64,000 nucleotides of DNA from Fischerella sp. CENA71 (GCA_024239075.1 JANBVI010000053.1:62001-126000), one strand, 5' to 3'. Numbered from the stretch's first letter, positions 37,156 to 48,455 are shown. A program made the numbers and translations. Notes: a model not told the origin generated them from the sequence alone.

Positions 37156-37758
37156 ATGTTTATTATTCGAGAAATTATCAGAGCAATTCGTATCACTATA
37201 TTACTGTGGTTGATAACAGCCATTATTTATCCTGTTGCAGTTTTGGGAGTTGGTCAAGCTTTTTTTAAAGAAAAAGCAGACGGCAGTATTATGCAAAATA
37301 TCCAAGGGGAAGCTATTGGATCAGCTTTGATTGGTCAACAGTTCCGATCAGAAAGATATTTTCAAGGTCGCCCCAGTGCTGTTAGGTATAGTCAAGGAAA
37401 ATTAGGTAGACCGACTGGTATATCAGGTGGAACCAACCTTGCTCCTACTAATCCAGAGTTGCTTCAGCGTGTGGTTGAGAAATCTAATGAACTTAACGAT
37501 GAAAATATTCAACCCTTCGCCGATATTATTTACACTTCTGGTTCTGGTTTAGATCCGCATATTTCTGTCAGAACAGCACAAGAACAGTTAGAAAGAGTAG
37601 CTCGTGCGCGTAATCTTACCAGAGAAGAAATAGTGCCATTTATCAAACAATATACAGAGGGTAGATTTTTAGGTATTTTCGGCGAACCTGGAGTTAATAT
37701 CTTGAAATTAAATTACGCCCTCGACCTCCAAGAAATTAACCGTAGACAAAATCAATAA
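37156..37758 (+). CDS. kdpC: Potassium-transporting ATPase subunit C
   Basis: A 200-residue periplasm-facing accessory subunit with a single N-terminal TM (IRITILLWLITAIIYPVAVL). GSALIGQQF, YFQGRPSA and ASGSGLDPHIS-like text (YTSGSGLDPHISV) are family signatures. It stabilises the KdpA-KdpB complex. It follows kdpB by 259 bp of repeat DNA, and its stop abuts a GGTTATT heptamer array. Confidence 0.95.
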   Translation: MFIIREIIRAIRITILLWLITAIIYPVAVLGVGQAFFKEKADGSIMQNIQGEAIGSALIGQQFRSERYFQGRPSAVRYSQGKLGRPTGISGGTNLAPTNPELLQRVVEKSNELNDENIQPFADIIYTSGSGLDPHISVRTAQEQLERVARARNLTREEIVPFIKQYTEGRFLGIFGEPGVNILKLNYALDLQEINRRQNQ

Positions 37759-37843
37759 TTGGTTATTGGTTATTGGTTATTGGTTATTCTCCCCACACTC
37801 CCCACACTTCCCACACTCTCCCCGATCCCCGATCCCCTTCCCC
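37759..37843. repeat. STRR arrays between kdpC and kdpD
   Basis: About four GGTTATT heptamers directly follow the kdpC stop. They are followed by CCCCACA-type units and CCCCGATCCCCGATCCCC, which ends right before the kdpD ATG. Confidence 0.85.
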
Positions 37844-38971
37844 ATGTATCCAGCACGTCGTGGTAAACACAAAATTTTTATTGGTATGGCTCCTGGTGTA
37901 GGTAAAACTTACCGGATGCTCGAAGAAGGTCACGCGCTTAAAGAAGAAGGGATTGATGTTGTGGTTGGGTTGTTGGAAACCCACGGACGCAAAGAAACAG
38001 CAGAGATGGCTAAGGGATTGGAAATATTACCCCGCAAACAAATTCCACGGGGTAATTTGATGTTGACAGAGATGGACACCGATGCAATTTTGGTGCGATC
38101 GCCTCAATTAGTCTTAATCGATGAACTCGCTCATACCAATGTCCCCGGTTCACCCCGCGAAAAACGCTACCAAGATGTAGAAATTATTTTGCAAAATGGC
38201 ATTGATGTTTACTCGACGATGAATATTCAACATCTGGAGAGTCTCAATGATTTAGTAGCAAGAATTACTGGGGTTGTAGTCCGGGAGCGAGTTCCTGATA
38301 AGGTTTTAGATGATGCTGATGAAGTGATAGTAGTAGATGTTACTCCAGAAACACTCCACGAGCGATTGCTAGAAGGCAAAATCTACGAATCACAAAAAAT
38401 CCAACAAGCACTCGATAACTTTTTCCAACGTCGCAACTTAGTTGCTTTACGGGAATTAGCATTGCGGGAGATTGCAGACAACATTGAAGAAGAAGCCAGA
38501 GAAATGAGTGCAGGATTGGCAAATGCTGCGAATCCGCAAGGTCAATTCTGTAATATTCAAGAACGGGTATTAGTATGTATTTCGACTTACCCGAATTCGT
38601 TGCAACTATTACGTCGGGGTGCGAGGATAGCTAATTATATGAATGCCCCTTTCTTTGCTTTATTTGTCGCTGCTCCTGACCGCTTTCTCACCAAAGAAGA
38701 AAGCTTGCATATAGATACGTGTGAAAAGCTGTGTAAGGAATTTGAAGGTGATTTTATTCGTGTTTCTAGTAATGATATTGCTGAAGCGATCGCACAAGTA
38801 GCCGAGCAATATCATATTACTCAAATAGTCATTGGTGCTAGTCAGCGATCGCGTTGGCAAATTCTCCTCAAAGGTTCTCTCACCCATAAATTACTGCGAT
38901 TACTAAAAAATACTGATTTGCATATTATCGCTACAGATAAAAAAAATACAGTTACAGAGAAAGAGTTGTAG
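37844..38971 (+). CDS. kdpD: Truncated KdpD: N-terminal and UspA domains only
   Basis: A 375-residue protein. Residues 1-210 are the KdpD domain with Walker A GMAPGVGKT at 14-22 and DELAHTNVPGSPREKRYQD; residues about 235-370 are a UspA-like domain. The four TM segments and the histidine kinase of full KdpD (about 900 residues) are absent, and no kdpE follows. Short KdpD forms of this kind are known from Anabaena. It may modulate Kdp expression through a partner kinase or by direct contact. Start chosen at the ATG that follows the C-rich repeat. Confidence 0.9.
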   Translation: MYPARRGKHKIFIGMAPGVGKTYRMLEEGHALKEEGIDVVVGLLETHGRKETAEMAKGLEILPRKQIPRGNLMLTEMDTDAILVRSPQLVLIDELAHTNVPGSPREKRYQDVEIILQNGIDVYSTMNIQHLESLNDLVARITGVVVRERVPDKVLDDADEVIVVDVTPETLHERLLEGKIYESQKIQQALDNFFQRRNLVALRELALREIADNIEEEAREMSAGLANAANPQGQFCNIQERVLVCISTYPNSLQLLRRGARIANYMNAPFFALFVAAPDRFLTKEESLHIDTCEKLCKEFEGDFIRVSSNDIAEAIAQVAEQYHITQIVIGASQRSRWQILLKGSLTHKLLRLLKNTDLHIIATDKKNTVTEKEL

Positions 38972-39196
38972 TATATACGCGAAATTAGCCTACGCCAAAC
39001 AAGCTACGCTATATAAATGTTATCTTAATTAATCCCCCCTTTGGAACGAAAAAGGGCGGTGGACTGCCAACAAAAGTTTGCAGTCGGGTGATAATTTACC
39101 TGAACCAATCAATTCCTTTAGTTAAAGTTGACGGCAGAACAAGTTTTTAATGCTGGTCAATAAGTATTCAAGTCAATATCTACAGGATAATCAGCT
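38972..39196. other. Intergenic, no gene seen
   Basis: Contains a short GACTGC...GCAGTC hairpin near 39063-39086; otherwise AT-rich. It separates the kdp operon from the toxin-antitoxin pair. Confidence 0.4.
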
Positions 39197-39454
39197 ATGC
39201 AGAGTATTAAATTAAAAAAACGTATCGGTGCAGATGGTATTTTACATTTAGATATCCCAGTGGGAATAACAGATAAAGAAGTAGAAATTTTGGTGATTTA
39301 TCAACCCCTAGAAAAACCAACACAGCCAAAAACACCAGAAGAATTAGGTTGGCCTCCTGGTTTTTTTGAGCAGACTGCTGGTTGTTTAGCAGATGATCCA
39401 GTTCAAAGATATCCCCAAGGTGAATACGAAGAACGAGAGCCGTTATTTGAATGA
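39197..39454 (+). CDS. Antitoxin of a VapBC-type module
   Basis: An 85-residue protein upstream of, and overlapping by four bases (ATGA), a PIN-domain gene: the typical antitoxin position. The N-terminal half (IKLKKRIGADGILHLDIPVG) looks like a short beta-rich AbrB-like domain; the C-terminal half (TPEELGWPPGFFEQTAGCLA) is the extended segment that would wrap the toxin. Such proteins are common in cyanobacterial VapBC pairs. Expected to neutralise the toxin and repress the operon. Confidence 0.78.
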   Translation: MQSIKLKKRIGADGILHLDIPVGITDKEVEILVIYQPLEKPTQPKTPEELGWPPGFFEQTAGCLADDPVQRYPQGEYEEREPLFE

Positions 39455-39858
39455 TTTATTTGTTAGATACTAATGCTTGTATTGTTTATTTAAATCGCCC
39501 CATGTCTGGCGTGCGGCAAAAGTTACAATCGCTCTCACCACAAGATATTGCTATATGTTCGGTGGTTAAAGCTGAACTATTTTATGGTGCGATGCGAAGC
39601 AACAATCCTACACGCACCCTAGCTTTACAAGAAGCATTTCTAAATAATTTTGTATCGTTGTCTTTTGATGATGTCGCTGCCACTATTTACGGTAGAATTC
39701 GGGCTAAGTTAGCTGCTAGTGGTACGCCAATTGGCCCTTATGATTTGCAGATTGCAGCTATTGCAATGGCGAATAATTTAATATTAGTTACGCATAATAC
39801 AAAAGAATTTAGTCGGGTGAATAGGTTGCAGATTGAAGATTGGGAGGAAGAGAGTTGA
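39451..39858 (+). CDS. vapC: VapC-type PIN-domain ribonuclease toxin
   Basis: A 135-residue PIN nuclease. Acidic residues Asp6 (LLDTNAC), Glu42 (KAELFYG) and Asp98 (GPYDLQIAAIA), with THNTKEF near the C-terminus, form the Mg-dependent active site. It should cleave RNA, possibly tRNA, when freed from its antitoxin. Translationally coupled to the upstream antitoxin gene. The overlap and length agree with an intact module. Confidence 0.88.
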   Translation: MIYLLDTNACIVYLNRPMSGVRQKLQSLSPQDIAICSVVKAELFYGAMRSNNPTRTLALQEAFLNNFVSLSFDDVAATIYGRIRAKLAASGTPIGPYDLQIAAIAMANNLILVTHNTKEFSRVNRLQIEDWEEES

Positions 39859-39880
39859 ATATTGATGAATTGGCAGAAGG

Positions 39881-41935
<2,055 letters not shown>

Positions 41936-42129
41936 TTACCCAAACTATAGACTTCTCATAGAAGTCGGGAAAGGGTTAAAGGAATTGTTGTTTCTCTTTA
42001 CCCTTTATCTTTTTTATCCTTTAAATCCAAAATCTAAAATCTAAAATTCGGCTAATTTATCAAACCTTGTGGGAAAGGTGGAAAAGCTAGCATAATTGTG
42101 GAAGAACAGCTTAAGCGATCGCACAGAAG

Positions 42130-42654
42130 ATGAACCTCTACCTATTGTTAGAAAATCTCCTCTTTTTCTTTGTTGCGACATCTTTCACTGTTGTTGTGGG
42201 TTGGGCTTGGAGACACTCAAAACCCATGAAATTACCTGAAGTCCTGCCAGATTGGTATAAAATCTGGTTTGGTACGATACAAATACTGGGTATACTACTG
42301 CCGTTAGTAGTAATGCTGTTGTGGGGTGTGGTGTGGGGTTATTCTCGCGTTTTAATGGTGTTTTCTTCCTACTTTCTGATACTGGGCTTGCAAATACTAT
42401 CAGAAGTTGTGACCTTAAGACAGTTCCATTCTGTTGTGTGGGTAATGGTTCCTTATTTATACTTACCTTACCGTTTTTGGCAGTTATATCAAGGCTGGAC
42501 ACTCATCAGCCCAGATCAAGAACTAATGTGGGTAAGAACTACATTAGTCATAGAAATTGTTGTATGGGTTGGAAACTATATGTTAGATGTAACCCAATTG
42601 CCAAGGCTTTTTCGTTGGGAAATTCAAGAAAACTCTGATATTGAGATTAAGTAA
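42130..42654 (+). CDS. Conserved cyanobacterial membrane protein, unknown function
   Basis: A 174-residue protein with about four hydrophobic segments (LLENLLFFFVATSFTVVVGW, ILGILLPLVVMLLWGVVWGY, LMVFSSYFLILGLQIL, VVWVMVPYLYLPYRFW). No catalytic motif is visible. It stands alone between ligA and rnhA. Family not recognised. Confidence 0.6.
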   Translation: MNLYLLLENLLFFFVATSFTVVVGWAWRHSKPMKLPEVLPDWYKIWFGTIQILGILLPLVVMLLWGVVWGYSRVLMVFSSYFLILGLQILSEVVTLRQFHSVVWVMVPYLYLPYRFWQLYQGWTLISPDQELMWVRTTLVIEIVVWVGNYMLDVTQLPRLFRWEIQENSDIEIK

Positions 42655-43043
42655 TGAGACAGAATTAATTACACATATTATTTCTCTATATGCCTATTGC
42701 CTGTCTCCATGAATGAGTTTAATTTTGTCCAACTGACTTAAAAAAGGGGTGTAAGGGTATAAGGCTTTAGGAGTGTAGGAAGAGTCATATTTTTATTTAC
42801 CCTGGTGTACGCAATTCATGACGGCTACTTAGTTAAGTGCAGCTTTGCGTAAAATTATATGGTTCTTAAACGCAGAAGATCGATCACTTTTCTACACAAA
42901 TGCTTGGTACGTAAGTGCAGAGGAGCGCGGAATTTTTCCACATAAAATTTGCTAAATGACAAAGTTTTGATAAACTTTAAAAAATTTAACTAAAATCTCT
43001 GTTCATCACTCCTACTCTGCGGCAAGCCTAAAATATTTTCAAT
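42655..43043. other. Intergenic, degenerate repeat remnants
   Basis: No gene seen. Contains fragments like ACGCAGAAGATCGATC and GTGCAGAGGAGCGCGG that resemble decayed ACGCAGAG-type repeats. Confidence 0.4.
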
Positions 43044-43958
43044 ATGTCTTCTCAACGTACAATTCAAAGTATATATACTGATGGCGCTTGCATCGGAAAC
43101 CCAGGCCCTGGCGGTTGGGGTGTTGTTGTCTACTTCAGTGACGGTTCGGTTCATGAAATAGGCGATGCTGCTGCTAAAACCACTAACAACAAAATGGAAA
43201 TGCAAGCCGCGATCGCAGCTTTATCTTTTCTCAAAGCATCAGGACACACTGAACCGATTACTCTCTACACTGATAGCGAGTATCTGATTAACTGTGTGAC
43301 TAAATGGATCAAAACCTGGAAAAGAAAAGGCTGGAAAAAAGCTGATGGTAATCCTGTTCTCAATCAAGATTTGCTGGAACAACTTGAGCAACTCAACAGC
43401 CGTCAGGTAAAATGGCAACACGTCCGGGGTCATACTGGTAACGAAGGTAACGAACGCTGTGATGCGATCGCTCGTGCTTTTGCCAGTGGGAAAAATCCCT
43501 CACTGCAACAAATTTCTGATATCAATTTATTTGATGATTTTTTACGGATATCAACTGATGTTGCGGTAGCAAGCATATCTGATTCTGATCCCGAATCGAT
43601 GATAATTAACAAAAACATACGAGAGATCAGTACCTTCGCATCAGAAATAAATATGACAGAGACATCGAATCATTCAACCTCCCTCTCTCATGAAGAATTG
43701 CCTCGTGAAATGAGGGTTGTACAACTCCGCAACTTGGTGGAAACTCTAAGAATTGCTGACGAAATCGCCGAAAAAGGTTACTTAGTTACTAGTTCGGAAT
43801 TAGCAGATTTAATGGATGTCCACCCTAGTGCTGTTACTAGTCGTGGTGATCAATGGCGTTGGCGTAACTGGATTGTTTCACGAGTCCGACGAGAAGGTAA
43901 TCAAATTCTTTGGGAGTTGGAACGTGGCGATCGCCTCAACGATGAAAATGATGATTGA
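43044..43958 (+). CDS. rnhA: Ribonuclease HI with an extra C-terminal domain
   Basis: A 304-residue protein. Residues 1-150 are a complete RNase HI: Asp13 (YTDGAC), Glu52 (NNKMEMQA), Asp77 (LYTDSEY), His130 (RGHTGNEGN) and Asp140 (ERCDAIARA). It degrades RNA in RNA-DNA hybrids. After a linker of about 60 residues, residues about 215-300 form a helical domain (LVETLRIADEIAEKGYLVTS, then SELADLMDVHPSAVTSRGDQ, WRNWIVSRVRREGNQILWEL) that resembles a winged-helix or HTH DNA-binding unit. Standard RNase HI has only about 155 residues. Confidence 0.88.
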   Translation: MSSQRTIQSIYTDGACIGNPGPGGWGVVVYFSDGSVHEIGDAAAKTTNNKMEMQAAIAALSFLKASGHTEPITLYTDSEYLINCVTKWIKTWKRKGWKKADGNPVLNQDLLEQLEQLNSRQVKWQHVRGHTGNEGNERCDAIARAFASGKNPSLQQISDINLFDDFLRISTDVAVASISDSDPESMIINKNIREISTFASEINMTETSNHSTSLSHEELPREMRVVQLRNLVETLRIADEIAEKGYLVTSSELADLMDVHPSAVTSRGDQWRWRNWIVSRVRREGNQILWELERGDRLNDENDD

Positions 43959-44007
43959 TAGTGTTGCTTGTTGTTGGGAATAACTACCGACAATCAACCA
44001 CAAGCTA

Positions 44008-45198
44008 CTAATTATAATTTCTTCCCCGCCACTGTCGTGGAGTGCTGATTGCTGATAAAAAGATTCGGACTACGGCTAAGGGATCAGCCAGTGGGGAAAG
44101 CCAAAACAACCAACCACCTCTAGATTGAGTGCGATCGTAACAGGGTGCGATCGCCAACAGCATACCAAAGCGAACTACCAGCAAAAATAAATTTAGTCCC
44201 AGTAATACCAGAGGAGGATTAGGAGAGAGCGGGAGTTGTGGGGAAGACAATAGGTAACTGAGGATGAGCAAAACAGGTAAAGCCTGAGTTGAAGTTAGTA
44301 CCCATAAATCAGCCCATAGCTGAGTGCGCGAAGAAGCGTCTTTTAAATCGAGACTGCGGCCCCATTCTTTCCAAGTCTCTATTGCTCCTTCATACATCCG
44401 TACCTTTAAGACTTTTGAGCCATCTAAAAAGCCTACTTTAAAGCCAGAAGCAGCTATGTGTCGAGCCAAGGTAACATCGTCACAAAAAGAACTTTTAGCA
44501 CCCGTATAACCACTGACGGCAGCTAAGACAGAACGGCGGCATAGAAAGCATTGACCGTTAGCCATAACTCTTTCTGGTTGTTGCGTATTTATACCAGCAG
44601 GATCGAATCTGTAAAGCAACGTCATTAACAACGCTGGTTGTAGCCAGCACTCTCCGGGATACTTGAGGATGAATTGAGGCGAGAGAGAAATTAAATCATA
44701 TCCTTGTGCGATCGCCGTTTTTACCAAACCTGCAACTAAACCTGGTGATGGTTGAGTATCAGCATCCATACCCAAAAACCATTCACTTGCTTCACAAGAG
44801 GATAAAAAACCATTATGTAAAGCCCAAGGACGTCCTACCCAATTAGGAGGTAAAGGATCATCGGTGATCAACCGAAAGCGGGGATCTTGTTTTTGTGCAG
44901 CTTTGACTAAATCAGGGGTACCATCCTGGGAATTACTATCTACAACAATTATTTCCCGAACTTCGTAACTTTGGCAACTTAAGCCACTCAACAGGGGACT
45001 GATGCGAAGAGCTTCATTTAAAGTGGGAATTACTACACTAACACTACCTAAAATATCTGGTGTTGGGTTTTGTGGTGTCACCGGGGGATGACGTAGAGGC
45101 CCTTTGAGGAGGCGCGACAGTAAAATTGCTACTGCTGGTATTTGTATAAGTAGTACAAAAAGCGAAAAGGCACTGATGATGCTGAACCAGTCTATCAC
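44008..45198 (-). CDS. cruG: Carotenoid 2'-O-glycosyltransferase CruG
   Basis: A 396-residue family 2 glycosyltransferase, starting at GTG. An N-terminal TM precedes the GT-A domain (VVIPTLNEALRISPLL; DSNSQDGTPDLV; MDADTQPSPGLV as the DxD-like motif), and two TM helices close the protein. The assignment to CruG, which glycosylates the 2'-OH in myxoxanthophyll synthesis, rests on its adjacency to a cruF gene on the same strand, the arrangement known in cyanobacteria. Confidence 0.82.
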   Translation of the reverse strand: MIDWFSIISAFSLFVLLIQIPAVAILLSRLLKGPLRHPPVTPQNPTPDILGSVSVVIPTLNEALRISPLLSGLSCQSYEVREIIVVDSNSQDGTPDLVKAAQKQDPRFRLITDDPLPPNWVGRPWALHNGFLSSCEASEWFLGMDADTQPSPGLVAGLVKTAIAQGYDLISLSPQFILKYPGECWLQPALLMTLLYRFDPAGINTQQPERVMANGQCFLCRRSVLAAVSGYTGAKSSFCDDVTLARHIAASGFKVGFLDGSKVLKVRMYEGAIETWKEWGRSLDLKDASSRTQLWADLWVLTSTQALPVLLILSYLLSSPQLPLSPNPPLVLLGLNLFLLVVRFGMLLAIAPCYDRTQSRGGWLFWLSPLADPLAVVRIFLSAISTPRQWRGRNYN

Positions 45199-45348
45199 TG
45201 TAAAAATATTGAGCTAGTGTAATTATGGTTTTAAAAGGGTACTGGGAACAGAGAAACGCCCGTAAATAATCATGATGCTTGAAACCCAGCATTTTGGGCT
45301 AATTTTTCCTCCGCCATACCCTGATTTCCTTGGCTGGCGGTGGATGAT

Positions 45349-46257
45349 TTATTTAAGAGCAACTTTTACCGGAGCTATTTGCCCTTGATTAGTGCCACTT
45401 TTTACTAAGTTCTCTGTAGATGTACTTTGAGTCTTCCACCATAAAACTACAGCTGGCGTTGCACCCAGGAATAAGCCTAATAAGACTGGTATGGAAAAAG
45501 CAGCGGCTAAACTCATGACTGTAGCAAAGGCAAAGTTGCTGAGATAAACAATTAAAGGTAAATTCAGTTGCGATCGCTCTAATTGTATCGGTGTCTTCCG
45601 CCACAATAATGCAGCCACCGTCATAAACACCGAACCAGTACCAATCCAGCCAGCAAAGTTTTGATAAGGCATACCAAAAAAGGCTCCTGGTTTCTGCCAA
45701 TACCAAAAAGGTAGAGATGTTTGGCTCATGGCTGGATCTAGTACAAAGTCCCAAGAAGTGAGCAACAAAGCACCTAAAGCGATCGCACCCACATGACGCC
45801 ATAAACTTGGTTTTTTGTCAATATCTAAACCTGCACGGGCCAAGAGGTAAGATACAAATCCTACGTAAAACCAAGACAAAGGAATAGTAAAAGGTACTAA
45901 ACCCCCAATTTTATAACCCAAGCCACTTAAGTAACTGTAATGACCAAAAGGAAAACCAGTACTGGTTCCTAGTAATTCGCTACTTAAAGAAATTAATACT
46001 GATGGCAGCAGAAACGAGAGCCACAAACCTAACCCTAGTGTTCTATAAGCATATAAAGAAACTGCTGCTGCTCCCAAAATCATATAAACTACGCCGCCTC
46101 CAGCCATACTCCATTGCATGGCAGTTTGTCCAACCTCGGCTAAATTCAAAATTATTTCAGCGTGAGGGACGACTAGTAATATTCCTACTAGTCCAAACAC
46201 CATTGATACAATATGACCAATTAGGCACACGCGTTCAGCGATAACAAGTTGTTTCAT
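45349..46257 (-). CDS. cruF: Carotenoid 1',2'-hydratase CruF
   Basis: A 302-residue polytopic membrane protein from the ATG at 46257, which has AGGAA about eight bases upstream; reading from 46284 lacks a ribosome-binding site. SSELLGTSTGFPFGHYSY, then LVPFTIPLSWFYVG and FVLDPAMSQTS-type text match the CruF/CrtC-related membrane hydratase family. It adds water to the psi end of gamma-carotene-type intermediates. It precedes cruG by 150 bp and forms a myxoxanthophyll unit with it. Confidence 0.85.
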   Translation of the reverse strand: MKQLVIAERVCLIGHIVSMVFGLVGILLVVPHAEIILNLAEVGQTAMQWSMAGGGVVYMILGAAAVSLYAYRTLGLGLWLSFLLPSVLISLSSELLGTSTGFPFGHYSYLSGLGYKIGGLVPFTIPLSWFYVGFVSYLLARAGLDIDKKPSLWRHVGAIALGALLLTSWDFVLDPAMSQTSLPFWYWQKPGAFFGMPYQNFAGWIGTGSVFMTVAALLWRKTPIQLERSQLNLPLIVYLSNFAFATVMSLAAAFSIPVLLGLFLGATPAVVLWWKTQSTSTENLVKSGTNQGQIAPVKVALK

Positions 46258-46499
46258 GATATTTCCTGAATCAAGATGTGACACGTGGCTACATTACTGC
46301 TAACAGTTTACAAATCTTTAAGAATATATATAACTTAATTTTGCTGAAAATCTTCTATTAAATTGCTGAATTGTTTTTTGCAGAGCATTATCGCCTATTG
46401 ATTACAGACAAAATAAGTAAGAGAATTTGGTTATAGTAAAATTTTTACTCAGCAGAGTATGAAGTATAACTCGCTACTCTGGCAATCACAACATAGCTC

Positions 46500-46952
46500 A
46501 TGCCATTTTTGAAAAGACTACCCTGGCTTTCTTTAACACTGCTGTTGCTTACCTACATCATTTTTGGCTGGTTACTTGCCAGATCAAAAACTCAGCCGAT
46601 ATTATGGCTAGTATTTGCGATCGCGACTGTGCTTTTTATTGCCAGCTTGACTATTCCTTTCTCAAAAGTGAGTGACTACTCTGTAAGCTTGTTTAGATCA
46701 AATCTGAAATCATTTGGAGTCACGGTACTTGGGGCTTTTTTATTCTTTCTCATCCTTGCCCGTTTTCGGCTCTTTCTTGATATTTTAGTCATGGTTGCTG
46801 CGGCTATTTTGGTGAGAATAGATTTTCAAGTCGCAGGTTTTAACCAAGGTCAAGTATTTTGGATCACAACTACCTTTTCTTTGACGGGTTTAGCAGTTGG
46901 TGTATTAGTAGAAAAGTTGATGTCGCAATATGGTTTGATTCTTTTAAATTAG
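46500..46952 (+). CDS. Small four-TM hypothetical membrane protein
   Basis: A 150-residue, very hydrophobic protein with about four TM segments (WLSLTLLLLTYIIFGWLLA, ILWLVFAIATVLFIASL, VTVLGAFLFFLILARF, FWITTTFSLTGLAVGVLV). No motif recognised. It is convergent with rpmA and divergent from cruF. Confidence 0.6.
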   Translation: MPFLKRLPWLSLTLLLLTYIIFGWLLARSKTQPILWLVFAIATVLFIASLTIPFSKVSDYSVSLFRSNLKSFGVTVLGAFLFFLILARFRLFLDILVMVAAAILVRIDFQVAGFNQGQVFWITTTFSLTGLAVGVLVEKLMSQYGLILLN

Positions 46953-46987
46953 GGCGAGTAGCAACACCCACCCCAAAATTATTAATT

Positions 46988-47266
46988 TTAAGATGCAGCA
47001 ACAGCTTCAGTCACAGCAGCATAAACGCTAACTTTTTTACGAGTTTTACCCTTGCGTTCAAATGTTACGACACCATCAACTAGAGCGAACAGAGTGTCAT
47101 CGCTACCAATTCCGACATTATTACCAGGGTGAAATTTAGTACCACGCTGACGCACCAGAATGTTACCAGCGCGAACAACTTCACCACCATAGCGTTTGAC
47201 ACCTAGTCGTTGAGCATTTGAGTCACGACCATTTCGTGTACTACCTGTTCCTTTCTTATGAGCCAT
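46988..47266 (-). CDS. rpmA: 50S ribosomal protein L27
   Basis: A 92-residue protein. The N-terminal [20 protein letters not shown] and [21 protein letters not shown] are invariant L27 text; it lies near the peptidyl-transferase centre. It starts directly with MAHKKG, without the N-terminal extension that is cleaved in Firmicutes. Downstream of rplU by 80 bp, the usual L21-L27 pair. Confidence 0.97.
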   Translation of the reverse strand: MAHKKGTGSTRNGRDSNAQRLGVKRYGGEVVRAGNILVRQRGTKFHPGNNVGIGSDDTLFALVDGVVTFERKGKTRKKVSVYAAVTEAVAAS

Positions 47267-47345
47267 AATTTTATCCCTTGTAAAAATTGTTGTACGTTGG
47301 TGGTTGATAGTTTATTGAAATAACCAACAACCAATCAATAACAAA

Positions 47346-47741
47346 TTATTCAGCAGATTCTTGTGCAACCTCAGGTGTTGCTTCGCTATCCACTTGACTA
47401 TTTGCTTCGGAAGCAAGTACAGAACCGTTGAGGGTAATGGAATTGATCATCAGCCTAGTAATTTCTTGGCGATGTCCACGCTTTTTGCGGGTTTTCTTTT
47501 TCGGTTTCATCTTGTAAACCAGGACTTTACGACCCCGCAAGTGTCGCATCACAGTCCCTTCTACCTTTGCTCCTGCGATTAACGGCTGACCTATAGTAAC
47601 TTCACCGTTGTGTTGTACTAGCAAGACTGACTCTATGCTAACTTGCTCGTCGGGTTGAGCAGAAAGCAGTTCAATGTCGTAAAAGCGGCCCGGTTCAACT
47701 CTTAGTTGTTTACCGCCAGTTTCAATAATTGCGTAAGTCAT
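47346..47741 (-). CDS. rplU: 50S ribosomal protein L21
   Basis: A 131-residue protein. [20 protein letters not shown] and [20 protein letters not shown] are diagnostic. A Glu/Ser-rich tail of about 25 residues ([17 protein letters not shown]) extends beyond the bacterial core. First gene of the rplU-rpmA unit. Confidence 0.97.
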   Translation of the reverse strand: MTYAIIETGGKQLRVEPGRFYDIELLSAQPDEQVSIESVLLVQHNGEVTIGQPLIAGAKVEGTVMRHLRGRKVLVYKMKPKKKTRKKRGHRQEITRLMINSITLNGSVLASEANSQVDSEATPEVAQESAE

Positions 47742-48210
47742 GTAATTGTCCTTATGGGGTTGCCGTACAGGTAGCTGACTTTTGTATAAAATAAACGCGA
47801 GCGATCGCGTTCATTAAACTACCTTTGCCAGCTTTTGCAATGCGTCTACCTGATCCGAGCAGGAATTAGACAGACAATCTACTATCTTACTTTGCACAGT
47901 CCATTTTAGTCAAATAAATTTTAAACGTTTTTGATGTTAAGTATACTCTGTGAGTGTCAATTATTTGACCTGATGAAACATTTGCTTTTCTGAAGCAAAA
48001 TCAAGCCTCATATCAAGCCTTGTTTTATTCCTACAACATGTGTTGATCAAATAATTATTTGTTAATAGCTAGCTAATAATTCATAGAATTTTATTTTCAT
48101 ATCAATTATCAAGCAAATAGCGCCAAATATTTTTATGTTTTTTATTCTTCTTGGCTATTTGTTTTTTAAGATTGAATTCATATCCAGATAAAATTGTTTT
48201 TAAATATCAA
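47742..48210. other. Intergenic region upstream of rplU
   Basis: Contains an AACGCGAGCGATCGCGTT near-palindrome (about 47791-47808) overlapping a HIP1 site, within 70 bp of the rplU start; the rest is AT-rich with no gene. It could carry an L21 leader, but no defined structure was identified. Confidence 0.35.
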
Positions 48211-48259
48211 TAAAAAACGACAAATACCATTATTACAACCATTAGTAATGGCATTTGTC
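48211..48259 (-). terminator. Intrinsic terminator after the small Cys-protein gene
   Basis: GACAAATACCATTATTA (48219-48235) pairs with TAGTAATGGCATTTGTC (48243-48259) with one or two mismatches. On the minus strand the stem is followed by GTTTTTTA. It lies about 14 bp beyond the stop at 48273. Confidence 0.8.
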
Positions 48260-48272
48260 TTTGTTGGTAATT

Positions 48273-48455
48273 TCAGCTGCGAATAGTATTTATATTTTCC
48301 CAAGAAGGAGAAAATGATGGAATTGATAAGGAGCAAGCTTTCCAGCCAGACTTTACTCCTACATTTAACAGATTACACACACCCCCACGCTGTCCTAAAG
48401 GTGTGTAATGCCGACAATAGCGACAAGCAGAAACACAGGATTTTAAAGTTGCCAT
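48273..48455 (-). CDS. Small Cys-rich conserved cyanobacterial protein
   Basis: A 60-residue protein with Cys at positions 7, 11, 14, 27 and 41: CVSACRYCRHYTPLGQRGGV, then GWKACSLSIPSF. The pattern C-x3-C-x2-C plus two later Cys resembles a small metal- or cluster-binding unit. I recall similar short proteins across cyanobacteria without known function. A strong terminator just downstream supports a real monocistronic gene. Confidence 0.68.
   Translation of the reverse strand: MATLKSCVSACRYCRHYTPLGQRGGVCNLLNVGVKSGWKACSLSIPSFSPSWENINTIRS

Noticed and set aside
39063-39086. GACTGC...GCAGTC hairpin as kdpD terminator
   Set aside because: The stem is only six base pairs and no T-tract follows.
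47780-47900. L21 leader riboregulator upstream of rplU
   Set aside because: A near-palindrome is present, but I could not build a convincing conserved structure; it may just be a HIP1-containing spacer.
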